Source: Gymnodinialimonas sp. 57CJ19 (lineage in GTDB: Bacteria > Pseudomonadota > Alphaproteobacteria > Rhodobacterales > Rhodobacteraceae). Taken from it: a stretch of 64,000 bases of DNA. The notes below the pieces were generated by a model. The model was not told where the DNA came from. It did not search any database and was given only the letters and a program-made list of their open reading frames with translations. The position numbers and the translations under genes were made by a program. Location of the stretch: contig NZ_CP151587.1 in assembly GCF_038396845.1 (NCBI RefSeq), positions 3,756,001 through 3,820,000 on the forward strand. Direction: 5' to 3'. Below are positions 18,740 to 27,918 of this stretch, piece by piece. Positions within the stretch are counted from its first letter, which is position 1, and each line of letters starts with the position of its first letter.

Positions 18740-20761
18740 TTATTCCGCCGCGATTGGTTCTTGGCGACGGGCTTTCGCCGCCGCAGCCAGCTCCGCCATC
18801 AAGGTGGAGGCCCGGGCGATCGGGTTGGTCAGATAATGATCTGCCACGGCCGAGGTGAAGCCCCCCTGCCCCATATCCGCCAAGGCCAAAGCCGCGCCTT
18901 CGTTCTCGGCAACCTCGTCTATCATCTTCAGATGGCCCGCATCAGCGGTCATCAACTGGCGCAATGCGGCAATCGAATCAAACGGCAGGACTGCGCCAAC
19001 TTCTGCGGACAACGCCCGAAGAATCGCCCAGTTCTCGCGGGCATCGCCGGGAGGGAAGCCCGCACGTTGCGCCATTTGTGGCCGTCCTTCGGTATTCACG
19101 AAGATGCCGGTTTCTTCCGTATAGGCCGCGCCGGGCAGAATCACGTCCGCGCGGTGCGCGCCACGATCCCCGTGGGAGCCTTGATAAATCACGAACGGCC
19201 CCGCAGGTACGGCCATCTCGTCCGCGCCGAGATTGTAGACCACATCGGCCCCGTCCAGCGCCGCATCCACGCCGCCTTCGGTCACTGCGCCCAGGTCCAT
19301 CGCGCCGACCCGTGCGGCCGCGGTGTGCAGCACCAGCAGCTTCGACTCGGTTTCCTCACAGAATTTTTGCACGTGGGCCAGAACGGCTTCGCCATCTTCG
19401 CCGGTCAATGCGCCTTGGCCGACGATCACAAGGCTCGCCTTGCCGATGACCGAGGGGTGATCGACACCCAATTGATCCGCCAGCGCCTTACGATCCGTGC
19501 CGAGGTGGACGTATTCGTATGTCAAATCAACCGCTTCGCCGATCAGGCCGACAACGGCGCCTTTGGTCCAAGCCTTGCGGATGCGGGCGTTCAACACCGG
19601 CGCTTCTGCGCGGGGGTTCGTGCCGACCAACATGATTGCCTGCGCGTCGTCGATGTCTTCAATGCTCGCGGTGCCCACGTAAGCGGCGCGGTTGCCGGCG
19701 GGCAGTTTCGCCCCATCGGTCCGGCATTCAACGTTGCCGCCTTGACCCTCGACCAGAGATTTCAGCGCGAATGTCGCCTCGGTCGAGGCCAGATCACCCA
19801 CCAGACCGGCCACTTTCGTGGCGCCTTTGATCTTCTCGGCCGTAAGGCCCATCGCCTCACCCCATGTGGCGGGGCGCAGCTTGCCGTTCTCGCGGATGTA
19901 GGGCTGGTCCAAACGCTGGCGCTTCAGCCCGTCCCAAACGTAGCGGGACTTATCGCTCAGCCACTCCTCGTTCACGCCATCATGGTTGCGCGGCAGGATA
20001 CGCATCACTTCGCGGCCCTTGGTGTCCACGCGGATGTTGGAGCCGAGCGCGTCCATTACGTCAATCGACTCGGTCTTGGTCAGTTCCCAAGGGCGGGCGG
20101 TGAAGGAGTAGGGCTTGTTGGTCAAAGCGCCCACGGGACACAGATCCACGATATTGCCCTGCATCTCTGATTCGAGCGTCGCACCCAGATAGCTGGTAAT
20201 CTCGGCATCTTCGCCCCGGCCCGTCTGGCCCAGTTCCGGCATGCCTGCCACTTCGGTGATGAAGCGCACGCAGCGCGTGCAGGAGATGCAGCGCGTCATC
20301 GCAGTGTCGACCAGCGGCCCCAGCTCCAGGTTGTCCACGGCGCGCTTGGGCTCGCGGAAGCGCGAGAAGTCGACGCCGTAGGCCATGGCCTGGTCCTGCA
20401 AATCGCACTCGCCGCCCTGATCGCAGATCGGGCAATCCAGCGGGTGGTTGATCAGGAGGAACTCCATCACGCCCTCACGGGCCTTTTTTACCATGGGCGA
20501 ATTGGTTTTCACGACCGGAGGCGCGCCTTCTGGTCCGGGGCGCAAATCCTTGACCTGCATGGCGCAAGACGCGGCGGGCTTGGGCGGGCCGCCCACGACT
20601 TCCACCAGACACATCCGGCAGTTGCCCGCGATCGTCAGACGCTCGTGATAGCAGAACCGTGGGATCTCAACCCCGGCCTGCTCGCAGGCCTGGATCAAGG
20701 TCATGGCGGGATCAACCTCTACCTCTGTATCGTCGATGATAATCGTGCGCAGATCGCTCAT
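18740..20761 (-). CDS. nuoG: NADH-quinone oxidoreductase subunit G
   Basis: This is the 75-kDa-type subunit carrying clusters N1b, N4 and N5. The 673-residue product shows the 2Fe-2S ferredoxin motif ([19 protein letters not shown]), the His-Cys3 cluster region ([17 protein letters not shown]) and a ferredoxin motif [11 protein letters not shown]. These are followed by a degenerate molybdopterin-oxidoreductase domain to the C-terminus. It is closer in length to the mitochondrial/alphaproteobacterial form (about 690) than to E. coli NuoG (about 900). Confidence 0.97.
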   Translation of the reverse strand: MSDLRTIIIDDTEVEVDPAMTLIQACEQAGVEIPRFCYHERLTIAGNCRMCLVEVVGGPPKPAASCAMQVKDLRPGPEGAPPVVKTNSPMVKKAREGVMEFLLINHPLDCPICDQGGECDLQDQAMAYGVDFSRFREPKRAVDNLELGPLVDTAMTRCISCTRCVRFITEVAGMPELGQTGRGEDAEITSYLGATLESEMQGNIVDLCPVGALTNKPYSFTARPWELTKTESIDVMDALGSNIRVDTKGREVMRILPRNHDGVNEEWLSDKSRYVWDGLKRQRLDQPYIRENGKLRPATWGEAMGLTAEKIKGATKVAGLVGDLASTEATFALKSLVEGQGGNVECRTDGAKLPAGNRAAYVGTASIEDIDDAQAIMLVGTNPRAEAPVLNARIRKAWTKGAVVGLIGEAVDLTYEYVHLGTDRKALADQLGVDHPSVIGKASLVIVGQGALTGEDGEAVLAHVQKFCEETESKLLVLHTAAARVGAMDLGAVTEGGVDAALDGADVVYNLGADEMAVPAGPFVIYQGSHGDRGAHRADVILPGAAYTEETGIFVNTEGRPQMAQRAGFPPGDARENWAILRALSAEVGAVLPFDSIAALRQLMTADAGHLKMIDEVAENEGAALALADMGQGGFTSAVADHYLTNPIARASTLMAELAAAAKARRQEPIAAE

Positions 20762-20824
20762 GGGTCGGTCCCTTTTTGGGCTCGCGCGGACACGCGCAAG
20801 CAGTCGTTTGACCCGCTTCTACCC

Positions 20825-21250
20825 CTACCGGAGCAATCTGCCAATCTGAGAGCCGGTGGTAATTTCGTCGCGGCCCAGGCGACAGACGCCTTCGGCATCG
20901 TCATGGGCCACGCCACGCTCGGCAAACCAGGCCTGCATGACGGCGTCATACCGTTGCTGTTCTGCCCGATTCTCGATGAAGGCGTAGACCTCGCGCCGGG
21001 TCAGGCCCAGTTCCAGGGCCCGGTCGCCCAGATTTTCGGCAAAGCCAAGGGCGCGCATCATGCGCGGGCTGATATCATCGCAGACATTCTGCATGTGCCG
21101 ACCCACGGCAATGACCGTCAGGCCCTGGTGGATTTCAGGGTCGTCGCGCAGCACCTGCCAGTTTTCGCTTTGCGCGTGGCTCATGGTCGTGAACAGGCCA
21201 AAGGCAAGCACCACGCCTGCGGCGGCCATAATACGGAAGGGGGTAATCAT
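20825..21250 (-). CDS. secreted DUF5333-like protein in nuo operon
   Basis: This 141-residue protein starts MITPFRIMAAAGVVLAFGLF and has a signal peptide cleaved after SHA. The mature domain is mostly helical with two Cys residues (VCDDISP and GVCRLGRD). It resembles the DUF5333 family that I recall next to nuo genes in Rhodobacteraceae; that name is from memory. The ATG at 21248-21250 gives the correct signal peptide. It is placed between nuoF and nuoG, so an accessory or assembly role for Complex I is a reasonable inference. Confidence 0.7.
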   Translation of the reverse strand: MITPFRIMAAAGVVLAFGLFTTMSHAQSENWQVLRDDPEIHQGLTVIAVGRHMQNVCDDISPRMMRALGFAENLGDRALELGLTRREVYAFIENRAEQQRYDAVMQAWFAERGVAHDDAEGVCRLGRDEITTGSQIGRLLR

Positions 21251-21355
21251 TTTCGTTGTCGTCCCTTGAATGGTAAGTCCGTTTCCCGGCCGCATACATG
21301 GGCGCTGTGACGACGGTTATTCAATGTCACAAAGGAGTTATCCGCGCTTTCGGCG

Positions 21356-21736
21356 TCATTCCGCCCCGGAAAAGGCGGATGTGTCCTGCATGGGCACATC
21401 GCATCCGGCAGAAGACCAAACCCCTTCGTCCGCGGCCTCTCTCCAGCCGAAAAACAGCGGAACCTGAGGCACCGGCAAATCCCTGCAATGGGCCTCTAGC
21501 GCCTCTAATGCGGCATCTCGGGCCTCAAAGGGCACGGCGCGGCCATTGATCGTGCGCACCGCCAGGCCGCCTTGGATTGGGGTCGGTTCGATCACGCCGC
21601 CGTCTGGCAAGGCCACAGGATTGAAGATCGTCACGTCCGGCTCAGGCACGACGCGAAGCGGGCCGATGGAGGTCACGTAGACCTGAGGTGTTACGCAAGC
21701 AGCCAATAGCAGCGGCGCCGCCCAATGGGCTTTCAT
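21356..21736 (-). CDS. putative lipoprotein in nuo operon
   Basis: This 126-residue product begins MKAHWAAPLLLAACVTPQ, a short lipoprotein signal with lipobox LAAC (Cys14). The mature part contains a strand-rich segment (VYVTSIGPLRVVPEPDVTIFNPVALPDGGVIEPTPIQGG) and two further Cys. The ATG at 21734-21736 overlaps the stop of the upstream membrane-protein gene by four bases, and the longer in-frame start at 22027 would shadow that gene. The function is unknown. Confidence 0.65.
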   Translation of the reverse strand: MKAHWAAPLLLAACVTPQVYVTSIGPLRVVPEPDVTIFNPVALPDGGVIEPTPIQGGLAVRTINGRAVPFEARDAALEALEAHCRDLPVPQVPLFFGWREAADEGVWSSAGCDVPMQDTSAFSGAE

Positions 21737-21990
21737 ATCCGAACGCCCCAAAACGTCACGATCAGCCAAACCAGCAACGTCATGAACAGCAGCGCCAAGA
21801 CGATGTAGATCGCCGCCTCCATTCTTTCGGGAGTGTTGAGGATAATCGCCACCCCCGAGGCGATCATGCCGCCCATCACCGCGCCCAATATCGCGCCGCC
21901 AACGCCCCATTGCCCATAGCCCAACGTCGCGCCAAGCACCGCGAAAGCCAAATAAATCAACGCCAGTGAATACCAGTAAACACGCACCAT
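21733..21990 (-). CDS. small three-span membrane protein in nuo operon
   Basis: This 85-residue protein is almost entirely hydrophobic, with three spans: WYSLALIYLAFAVLGATLGY, VGGAILGAVMGGMIASGVAII and AAIYIVLALLFMTLLVWLIV. The family is not recognised. It precedes the lipoprotein gene with a four-base overlap, so the two may form a membrane-lipoprotein pair. The position between nuoF and nuoG suggests a link to Complex I. Confidence 0.65.
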   Translation of the reverse strand: MVRVYWYSLALIYLAFAVLGATLGYGQWGVGGAILGAVMGGMIASGVAIILNTPERMEAAIYIVLALLFMTLLVWLIVTFWGVRI

Positions 21991-22207
21991 AGTGCCGCCC
22001 TTTGCCCTTACCACGCCAATCCGTCACACAATGCGCGGTTGGTCATTTTGCAGGCAGGGTAGGAAAAAGCGGGGTTTTCGGCAAGAAGGGCAGCGGCGTT
22101 GTTGCCCATTGGTGAGTCCGCCGCGCCACAGGACGCGCGACGAGAGCTATCCCCACGCGCGCGCCCCCTTGGGCCGTGTTTCGCAAATTTAGCGATAATC
22201 GCCGCGA

Positions 22208-23503
22208 TTATTCGGCGGCGATTTCCACGACACCGCCGCGCTTCACGCGAATGCGGTCTTCAATCTCGTCGCGGAAGTTGCGAATCAGACCTTGGATCGG
22301 CCAAGCCGCCGCGTCGCCGAGGGCGCAGATCGTGTGGCCTTCGACTTGCTTGGTAACGTCAAACAGCATGTCGATCTCCTCGACCCGCGCCTCGCCCTTC
22401 ACCAAGCGTTCCATCACGCGCATCATCCAGCCGGTGCCTTCGCGGCAGGGCGTGCATTGCCCGCACGACTCATGCTTGTAGAACGCGGCCAGACGCCAGA
22501 TCGCTTTGATCATATCGGTCGAGTTATCCATCACGATGACCGCCGCCGTACCCAGACCGGACTGCAAATCATTGCGCAGGTAATCGAAATCCATGATCGC
22601 CTCGCGCATGTGCTCTCCCCGAACACACGGCACCGAGGACCCACCGGGAATCACCGCCTTCAGGTTGTCCCACCCGCCGCGAATACCGCCGCAGTGCTTG
22701 TCGATCAGCTCTTCAAACGTGATACTCATCGCTTCTTCCACGACACAGGGCTGGTTCACGTGGCCCGAAATCGCGAACAGCTTGGTGCCTGCATTGTTGG
22801 GGCGACCGAAACCTGCGAACCATTCAGCACCCCGGCGCAGGATCGTCGGGACAACGGCGATTGATTCGACGTTGTTGACCGTGGTGGGGCAGCCATAGAG
22901 ACCCGCGCCCGCGGGGAACGGCGGCTTCATGCGAGGCATGCCCTTGCGGCCTTCCAGCGATTCGAGCAGCGCGGTTTCTTCGCCGCAGATGTAGGCGCCC
23001 GCACCGTGGGCCAGATACAGATCAAAGTCCCACCCGCTGTCAGCGGCGTTCTTTCCCAGAAGACCATCGTCATAGGCCGCGTCGATCGCGGCCTGCAGCG
23101 CCTCGCGCTCGCGGATGTATTCGCCGCGGATGTAGATGTAGCAGGCGTTGGCGTTCATCGCGAAGCTGGCAATCAGGCAGCCCTCAATCAACGTATGGGG
23201 ATCATTGCGCATGATCTCCCGGTCTTTGCAGGTGCCGGGCTCGGATTCGTCGGCGTTCACGACCAGATACGCCGGGCGTCCGTCCGATTCCTTGGGCATG
23301 AACGACCACTTCAGACCGGTCGGGAAACCCGCGCCACCACGTCCACGCAGGCCCGAGGCTTTCATGATCTCGACAATCTTGTCACGGCCCAAGCCGATCA
23401 AATCCTTGGTGCCATCCCAATGGCCGCGCGCCTTGGCGCCCGCAAGCGTCCGGTCGTGCATGCCGTAGATATTGGTGAAGATCCGGTCTTTATCTTGCAA
23501 CAT
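22208..23503 (-). CDS. nuoF: NADH-quinone oxidoreductase subunit F
   Basis: NuoF is the NADH-binding subunit with FMN and the [4Fe-4S] cluster N3. The 431-residue product has the glycine-rich NADH/FMN motifs ([32 protein letters not shown]) and the N3 ligands [12 protein letters not shown] with the distant Cys in HTICALGD. The ATG at 23501-23503 begins [14 protein letters not shown], a typical alphaproteobacterial start. The 217-base gap downstream (21991-22207) shows no gene. Confidence 0.97.
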   Translation of the reverse strand: MLQDKDRIFTNIYGMHDRTLAGAKARGHWDGTKDLIGLGRDKIVEIMKASGLRGRGGAGFPTGLKWSFMPKESDGRPAYLVVNADESEPGTCKDREIMRNDPHTLIEGCLIASFAMNANACYIYIRGEYIREREALQAAIDAAYDDGLLGKNAADSGWDFDLYLAHGAGAYICGEETALLESLEGRKGMPRMKPPFPAGAGLYGCPTTVNNVESIAVVPTILRRGAEWFAGFGRPNNAGTKLFAISGHVNQPCVVEEAMSITFEELIDKHCGGIRGGWDNLKAVIPGGSSVPCVRGEHMREAIMDFDYLRNDLQSGLGTAAVIVMDNSTDMIKAIWRLAAFYKHESCGQCTPCREGTGWMMRVMERLVKGEARVEEIDMLFDVTKQVEGHTICALGDAAAWPIQGLIRNFRDEIEDRIRVKRGGVVEIAAE

Positions 23504-23538
23504 GTGCTCAAGTCCTTGGTCGGTGCGCGCGATGGATC

Positions 23539-23784
23539 TTAGCGGTGATCCGGGTCGCGCTTTCGCTCTTTCCACACCCAATACGTCACCACGAGCGCCC
23601 ACACCAGTGCCGCAAACGCCGCAAGGTCGAAGAGAAACGCGAAGCGCGGTTGCCAACCTTGCTGGCCCCCGATGAATTGAGCGCCCATCCACACCACCAT
23701 CGTGATCGCCATCACCGCCGCCGCACGCCTGATTTGGCGGACCCTGCGGCGCTCTGCTTCCGAGATCTTTGGGGTGTTTGGCAT
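23539..23784 (-). CDS. DUF5337-like two-span membrane protein
   Basis: This 81-residue protein has a charged N-terminus ([15 protein letters not shown]) followed by two hydrophobic spans ([20 protein letters not shown] and [24 protein letters not shown]). It matches my recollection of the DUF5337 family found beside nuoF in Rhodobacteraceae. It lies 35 bases upstream of nuoF. The role is unknown; an accessory membrane protein of Complex I or its assembly is an inference. Confidence 0.7.
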   Translation of the reverse strand: MPNTPKISEAERRRVRQIRRAAAVMAITMVVWMGAQFIGGQQGWQPRFAFLFDLAAFAALVWALVVTYWVWKERKRDPDHR

Positions 23785-23882
23785 GTTTAAGCGCCCCGTG
23801 GCGGCTGCGGTGTCATGAAAAAGGATGCGCGACTTGGCCGCACATCCCAACCTATGTAGCGCCCGAAGGCGGCGCGGTCAGA

Positions 23883-24809
23883 TCAATAGACGTTACCGTC
23901 GTCAACCTTCTTGGAAAACTCGGTTTCTTGACCCGAGGCCAGCAAGGCAGCCTGTTCCACCCATGCATCCCGTGTCACCCGGCCCTTGAAGCCTTTGAGG
24001 TTCTGATCGACCCAGCGCACCTCGTCGGGCGTCCAAGCGGCGATCTGGTCGAAGTGGTAGAAGCCGAGCGCGTTGCACATCTGCTCCATTTTCGGGCCAA
24101 CGCCCTTGATCCGCTTCAGGTCGTCGGCTGTGCCGCCCCTTGGGCCATCCAGCGCGGCGGGGCGTGTGCCCTCCATCTCTGCGGGGGGCGGGGCCGCCGC
24201 GATTGTTTCTGCGGCGTCACTGGCGGCATTTGCTTCAGCGGTGGCTTGCGCTTCCACACGCGCGGCAGCGTCGGCTTCGGCTTGAGCAACCGCAGCGGCT
24301 TCAGCCGCCCGATCCGCTTCGCCCAATGCTGCTTCCGTCTGCTCAGTGGCAGCATCGGCAGCGCGGTCCAGTTCGATCTGTTCTGCGTGGGCCAGTTCTG
24401 CTTCGGCGGCGGCCGCATCTTCAGACGCGCGCAGCGCTGTTTCCTCTGCCTCTTCGGCAGCAGCGGCGACTTCTTCCACGACCGGGTGCGTTGCTTCAGG
24501 CTCAGCGACAGGTTCCACGGCTGCGGCAGGCGCCACGGTGGGCGTAGGCGTAGGCGACGGAGCAGGCGCAGGCGCAGACGCGGCGGAAGCCGTGGCAGCT
24601 CCGGCACCCTGACCGGACCCCACCTGTTCACGGCACATCATCCACGTCAGCAACGCGCCGAGGATCACCGCGCACAGGACGCCCAACAACAGACCCGCGA
24701 AGAACGACCAGTCGCCCAATCCCCACAGCACCAGCCACAGGACAATGCCCGTCACGATGGCGATGCCCCATGTCCATTTACGGCACTCGGCCCCAGCGGA
24801 ATTATTCAT
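23883..24809 (-). CDS. membrane-anchored protein with C-terminal helix-hairpin-helix domain
   Basis: This 308-residue protein has two N-terminal hydrophobic segments (about residues 12-32 and 36-58), a very Ala/Glu/Pro-rich linker of about 160 residues, and a C-terminal domain beginning ADDLKRIKGVGPKMEQMCNAL. The domain is a helix-hairpin-helix of the kind often labelled 'predicted 5' DNA nuclease, flap endonuclease-like'. The same domain ends the neighbouring NuoE (about 70% similar by eye, with shared [11 protein letters not shown]), so the two probably arose by duplication. Nothing shows catalytic nuclease residues. Confidence 0.8.
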   Translation of the reverse strand: MNNSAGAECRKWTWGIAIVTGIVLWLVLWGLGDWSFFAGLLLGVLCAVILGALLTWMMCREQVGSGQGAGAATASAASAPAPAPSPTPTPTVAPAAAVEPVAEPEATHPVVEEVAAAAEEAEETALRASEDAAAAEAELAHAEQIELDRAADAATEQTEAALGEADRAAEAAAVAQAEADAAARVEAQATAEANAASDAAETIAAAPPPAEMEGTRPAALDGPRGGTADDLKRIKGVGPKMEQMCNALGFYHFDQIAAWTPDEVRWVDQNLKGFKGRVTRDAWVEQAALLASGQETEFSKKVDDGNVY

Positions 24810-25016
24810 GTGTGAACCCCCAAGTTCGTCATTTGTTGTGTGTTGTGCATAGTCTTAACGCACCAAGCCCCCGGTGTCTTCCACCGAGTTGACATGATGC
24901 CGCAGGGGGCAGTTGACCTGTGCAAATGGGGTCACACTCCGAAGGGGGTTTCCCCTTGGTCGGGGACGCTTTCCGCAGCGACTTACGCCCCGGAAAACGG
25001 CCAACCGCGAGGGGGC

Positions 25017-26210
25017 TTACCCCTCGGCAGCGAAAGCAGCGGCTTGGCCGATCCAATCGTCACGCTCGATCCGGCCTTTGAACGTCAGGCGGGCATCGAC
25101 CCAAGCGACCTCTGCCGGGCCCCAGGCTGCGATTTGGTCGAAGTGGTAGAAACCCAACTCGTTCAGCACGCCTTCCAGCTTCGGTCCCACGCCGGAAATC
25201 CGCTTCAGGTCATCGGCGCCACCCTCGCGGGCGGCTGTCAGCAGTTCGGGCTTTTGCTCCACGACTGCGGCCTCAGCCCCATCCGTCGGTGCAGCCACCT
25301 TGGGCGCCGAGCCGGCTGCCGCATGGGTGCCGTCCGGGGCGGGGTTCGGCGTATCCTTGGCCGGAGGGGCGCTGGCCTTGGGCCGGGCCTTCTCGGTAGC
25401 AGGCGCTTCCTGCTTGGTGATGCCGGTCTTGTCGGCTGATTTGTCTTTGGCCCGGTTCGCAGGCTTGGGACGCTCTGGCTCCGCCGGAATGCCCTCGCCG
25501 GATTGACGCCCCCATGGGGCCAGCATCGGCACTTCGGTGCCGTCGATCCGCTTGATCGTGTCGCCAATATCCGCCGCCAATCGGGCAGAGATGTTCAGCT
25601 CGTCCCGGCCCGCTTCATACTCGGTCAGGGATGTCAGGCCGCCCGCAGGTTCCGAGGCATAGCGCCCGTTTTGCGGCCCCGGCGTCGGCACCTCACCGCG
25701 CGCCATGGCGTCGATGATGCCGGCAAAGCTTTCGGCCGTCAGGTCTTCGTAGTAATCTTTCCCGATCTGGGCCATCGGCGCGTTAGAGCACGCGCCCAGG
25801 CATTCGACTTCTTCCCAGCTGAACTTGCCGTCCGCACTGATTTGATGCGCCTTGGGGGCGATCTTCTCTCTCGCCACGGCGATCAGGTCTTCCGCGCCGC
25901 AGATCATGCACGACAAGGTGCCGCAAATCTGAATGTGTGCGACCGAGCCCACGGGGGCAAGTTGGAACATGAAGTAGAACGTCGCCACTTCCAGCGCCCG
26001 GATGTAGGCCAAACCCAGCATATCAGCCACGTATTCAATCGCAGGGCGGGTCAACCATCCCTCTTGCTCTTGCGCACGCCACAACAGGGGAATGATCGCG
26101 GAAGCCGCGCGCCCCTCGGGGTATTTGGTGATCTGAGCCTCAGCCCACTCCTGATTGTCAGGCGTGAAGGCAAAGCTTGAAGGCTGCTCGGGGTGGAGGC
26201 GTCGGAGCAT
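25017..26210 (-). CDS. nuoE: NADH-quinone oxidoreductase subunit E fused to a helix-hairpin-helix domain
   Basis: NuoE carries the [2Fe-2S] cluster N1a near the FMN site. The 397-residue protein has the thioredoxin-like NuoE domain in the first 175 residues. Its cluster ligands are Cys96, Cys101, Cys137 and Cys141 (CGTLSC and CLGAC). After it come a Pro/Ala/Lys-rich linker and a C-terminal domain (about 331-397, [18 protein letters not shown]) that copies the one in the protein at 23883-24809. Usual NuoE is about 160-240 residues, so this is an extended form. The sequence is continuous with no frameshift. Confidence 0.95.
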   Translation of the reverse strand: MLRRLHPEQPSSFAFTPDNQEWAEAQITKYPEGRAASAIIPLLWRAQEQEGWLTRPAIEYVADMLGLAYIRALEVATFYFMFQLAPVGSVAHIQICGTLSCMICGAEDLIAVAREKIAPKAHQISADGKFSWEEVECLGACSNAPMAQIGKDYYEDLTAESFAGIIDAMARGEVPTPGPQNGRYASEPAGGLTSLTEYEAGRDELNISARLAADIGDTIKRIDGTEVPMLAPWGRQSGEGIPAEPERPKPANRAKDKSADKTGITKQEAPATEKARPKASAPPAKDTPNPAPDGTHAAAGSAPKVAAPTDGAEAAVVEQKPELLTAAREGGADDLKRISGVGPKLEGVLNELGFYHFDQIAAWGPAEVAWVDARLTFKGRIERDDWIGQAAAFAAEG

Positions 26211-26301
26211 CGGTATCGTCCCTGGCGTTCATCTGTTGTGCAGGGTTTCGCGCAATCCGGCCCGGTTGTCCATGCGCGGGAGGGCCGCAGGGGCGGTTCC
26301 T

Positions 26302-27141
26302 TCACTCAAATTGCGCATCTCCGGGGGGAAGAGCTTCAATCGCGGCGCGGCGTTCGGCAAAAGTTGCAGCGCAAAGGGGCTCTGGCACGGTTAAATAAGC
26401 CTCTCCGCTTTCTACGACGCCACCGTCCAGCAATGGCACGATGACCGACGCCAGCGTGTTTTCGAATCCAAATGCGCCCATTCCCGCCGTGGCCCCGGCT
26501 TGGGGCGCCCGGCAGCCCTGCGACACGATCCATTCCACGAACATGGTTCTTGCGCCCCGGCGGCTGGCGGTGAAGCTAAGCTGGTTGCTTGCGGGCAATA
26601 TCAGCATTTCCCCGACCTGTGCGGCAAAGCTCTCAAGCACGGTATCATCGGCGTCGCAAACTCGGTCCGCCATCACTGCGCTGGAAAAAGACCGGCTCAT
26701 GTGGATCAGGTTCACCGTGTCCAGGTTTCGCAAGTGTCCCATGATTTCTTCTCTGGGGCCAAGGGGCAGGAACAGCGCATCCGCCCCCGCTTCGGTCACG
26801 ACGCAGCCGTTGTCACGAATGGCGCGCATCGTTGCCACCAGGCTTTCCGGTGCGGGCGCCGCCGTTTCCGTCGCCCCGGCACAAGCCCCGCCCACCATCA
26901 CCAATTCGCCGCCTTGAAGCTGTAGGATTCCCGCATTCAGTAGCTCATTACCACTGGCCTCCAGCGCCGCCGAGCTTTGGCCCAACGCCGCAAACAATGC
27001 CTCTTGATTGCCCTCATTCACCACACATCCCGCAGCCGCGACAGCATCCATCAAGGCCAGTGCATCCGCCGATTGCGCAAGGGTAGGCGCGGCCCAAAAC
27101 GATGCGGCCCCAATCAGACCGGCACTGAGAATTGCTTTCAT
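26302..27141 (-). CDS. secreted protein with three Cys-flanked repeats, in nuo operon
   Basis: This 279-residue protein starts MKAILSAGLIGAASFWAAP and has a signal peptide cleaved near TLAQS. The mature part seems to hold three related units, each starting with a helix that ends in GC (VAAAGCVVNEGNQEAL, IRDNGCVVTEAGADAL, IVSQGCRAPQAGATAG) and each closing about 50 residues later with a second Cys. The same unit occurs once in the next upstream gene (27443-27805). A Cys pair per unit suggests a disulfide-stabilised periplasmic domain. The family is not recognised. Confidence 0.7.
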   Translation of the reverse strand: MKAILSAGLIGAASFWAAPTLAQSADALALMDAVAAAGCVVNEGNQEALFAALGQSSAALEASGNELLNAGILQLQGGELVMVGGACAGATETAAPAPESLVATMRAIRDNGCVVTEAGADALFLPLGPREEIMGHLRNLDTVNLIHMSRSFSSAVMADRVCDADDTVLESFAAQVGEMLILPASNQLSFTASRRGARTMFVEWIVSQGCRAPQAGATAGMGAFGFENTLASVIVPLLDGGVVESGEAYLTVPEPLCAATFAERRAAIEALPPGDAQFE

Positions 27142-27442
27142 CGGGGGGCTCCTGTAGCGGCATTGATCTGGTCAATTTTGACTAAATAAAGATTCTGAAA
27201 GAAGTAGGGCGTCTTTCTTGGGTTAATGCAAGAAAAACGCCCTCGCCCGGGCCGGACCCCTTCTTTCCGCCGGGCTAACTGGTGCAAGCCGCGCCGCTGC
27301 GGCGCGTTCACTGGCCAAGACGTGTCTCGTCGCGCGGGATGCGGCGAGGAAAGAGGCGTCTTGGTCAGTCATTCAGGCTCACGTATTCGTGACACCAATT
27401 TGGCCGGAGAGGCGGCAGGCGACAACGGAGGGAATCCGTAAG
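27142..27442. other. gap between two secreted-protein genes, with two hairpins
   Basis: No gene is supported in these 301 bases. They hold a long hairpin at 27206-27243 (arms AGGGCGTCTTTCTTG and CAAGAAAAACGCCCT, one mismatch, 8-base loop). They also hold a short GC-rich hairpin, CGCGCCG-CTG-CGGCGCG, at 27290-27306. On the minus strand the first hairpin could act as a partial terminator or an mRNA-stabilising structure inside the nuo operon. Confidence 0.6.
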
Positions 27443-27805
27443 TTACTCGGTCTGGGCGGGCGTGGTTTCATCGTCCGGTTGCGCGGGTTCCATGCTGGCC
27501 TCTGCATCTGCCTCAGGCTCCACACACAGACCCCAGTTCACCAGGGTCATCGTGCCTTGACCACTGGGCATCAGAAACCCGTCGCGCATCAGCGGCACGG
27601 CCATCTGAGGGAATTGCGCATTCTCAAGGCCAAGTTCTTCCAACATCCCGTTCACATCATCCTGATGCAAAACGCAGCCTTGAGCGGCCACCGCTTCGGC
27701 CAGCAGAAATCCGGGGTGGTCTTCCGGCGTCACCGCCTGCGCCGTCGCCACACAAGGGACAACTGCGAGGAGCGTAGCGAGGAGGGGTTGGGTCAATCTA
27801 GTCAC
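27443..27805 (-). CDS. secreted protein with one Cys-flanked repeat, in nuo operon
   Basis: This 120-residue protein begins at a GTG (27803-27805) with a GAAGGA ribosome-binding site and a signal peptide VTRLTQPLLATLLAVV cleaved after ATAQ. A longer frame to 27898 lacks a signal peptide at its start. The mature part has one unit of the repeat seen in the next gene: AVAAQGCVLHQDDVNGML, then LGLEN, VPLMRDGF and a closing LC. An acidic Pro-rich tail follows. It is placed directly downstream of nuoD. The function is unknown. Confidence 0.65.
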   Translation of the reverse strand: MTRLTQPLLATLLAVVPCVATAQAVTPEDHPGFLLAEAVAAQGCVLHQDDVNGMLEELGLENAQFPQMAVPLMRDGFLMPSGQGTMTLVNWGLCVEPEADAEASMEPAQPDDETTPAQTE

Positions 27806-27918
27806 AGCGAAGCGTCCTTCATTTGGGGTCGTCCAGACCCTACCACGCCCCGAAGATAGCAAAAGGGCAGGCAACCCTCCGGTCCCCTGCCCTTTCAAAT
27901 CACAAAGCCGTGCGGCGA

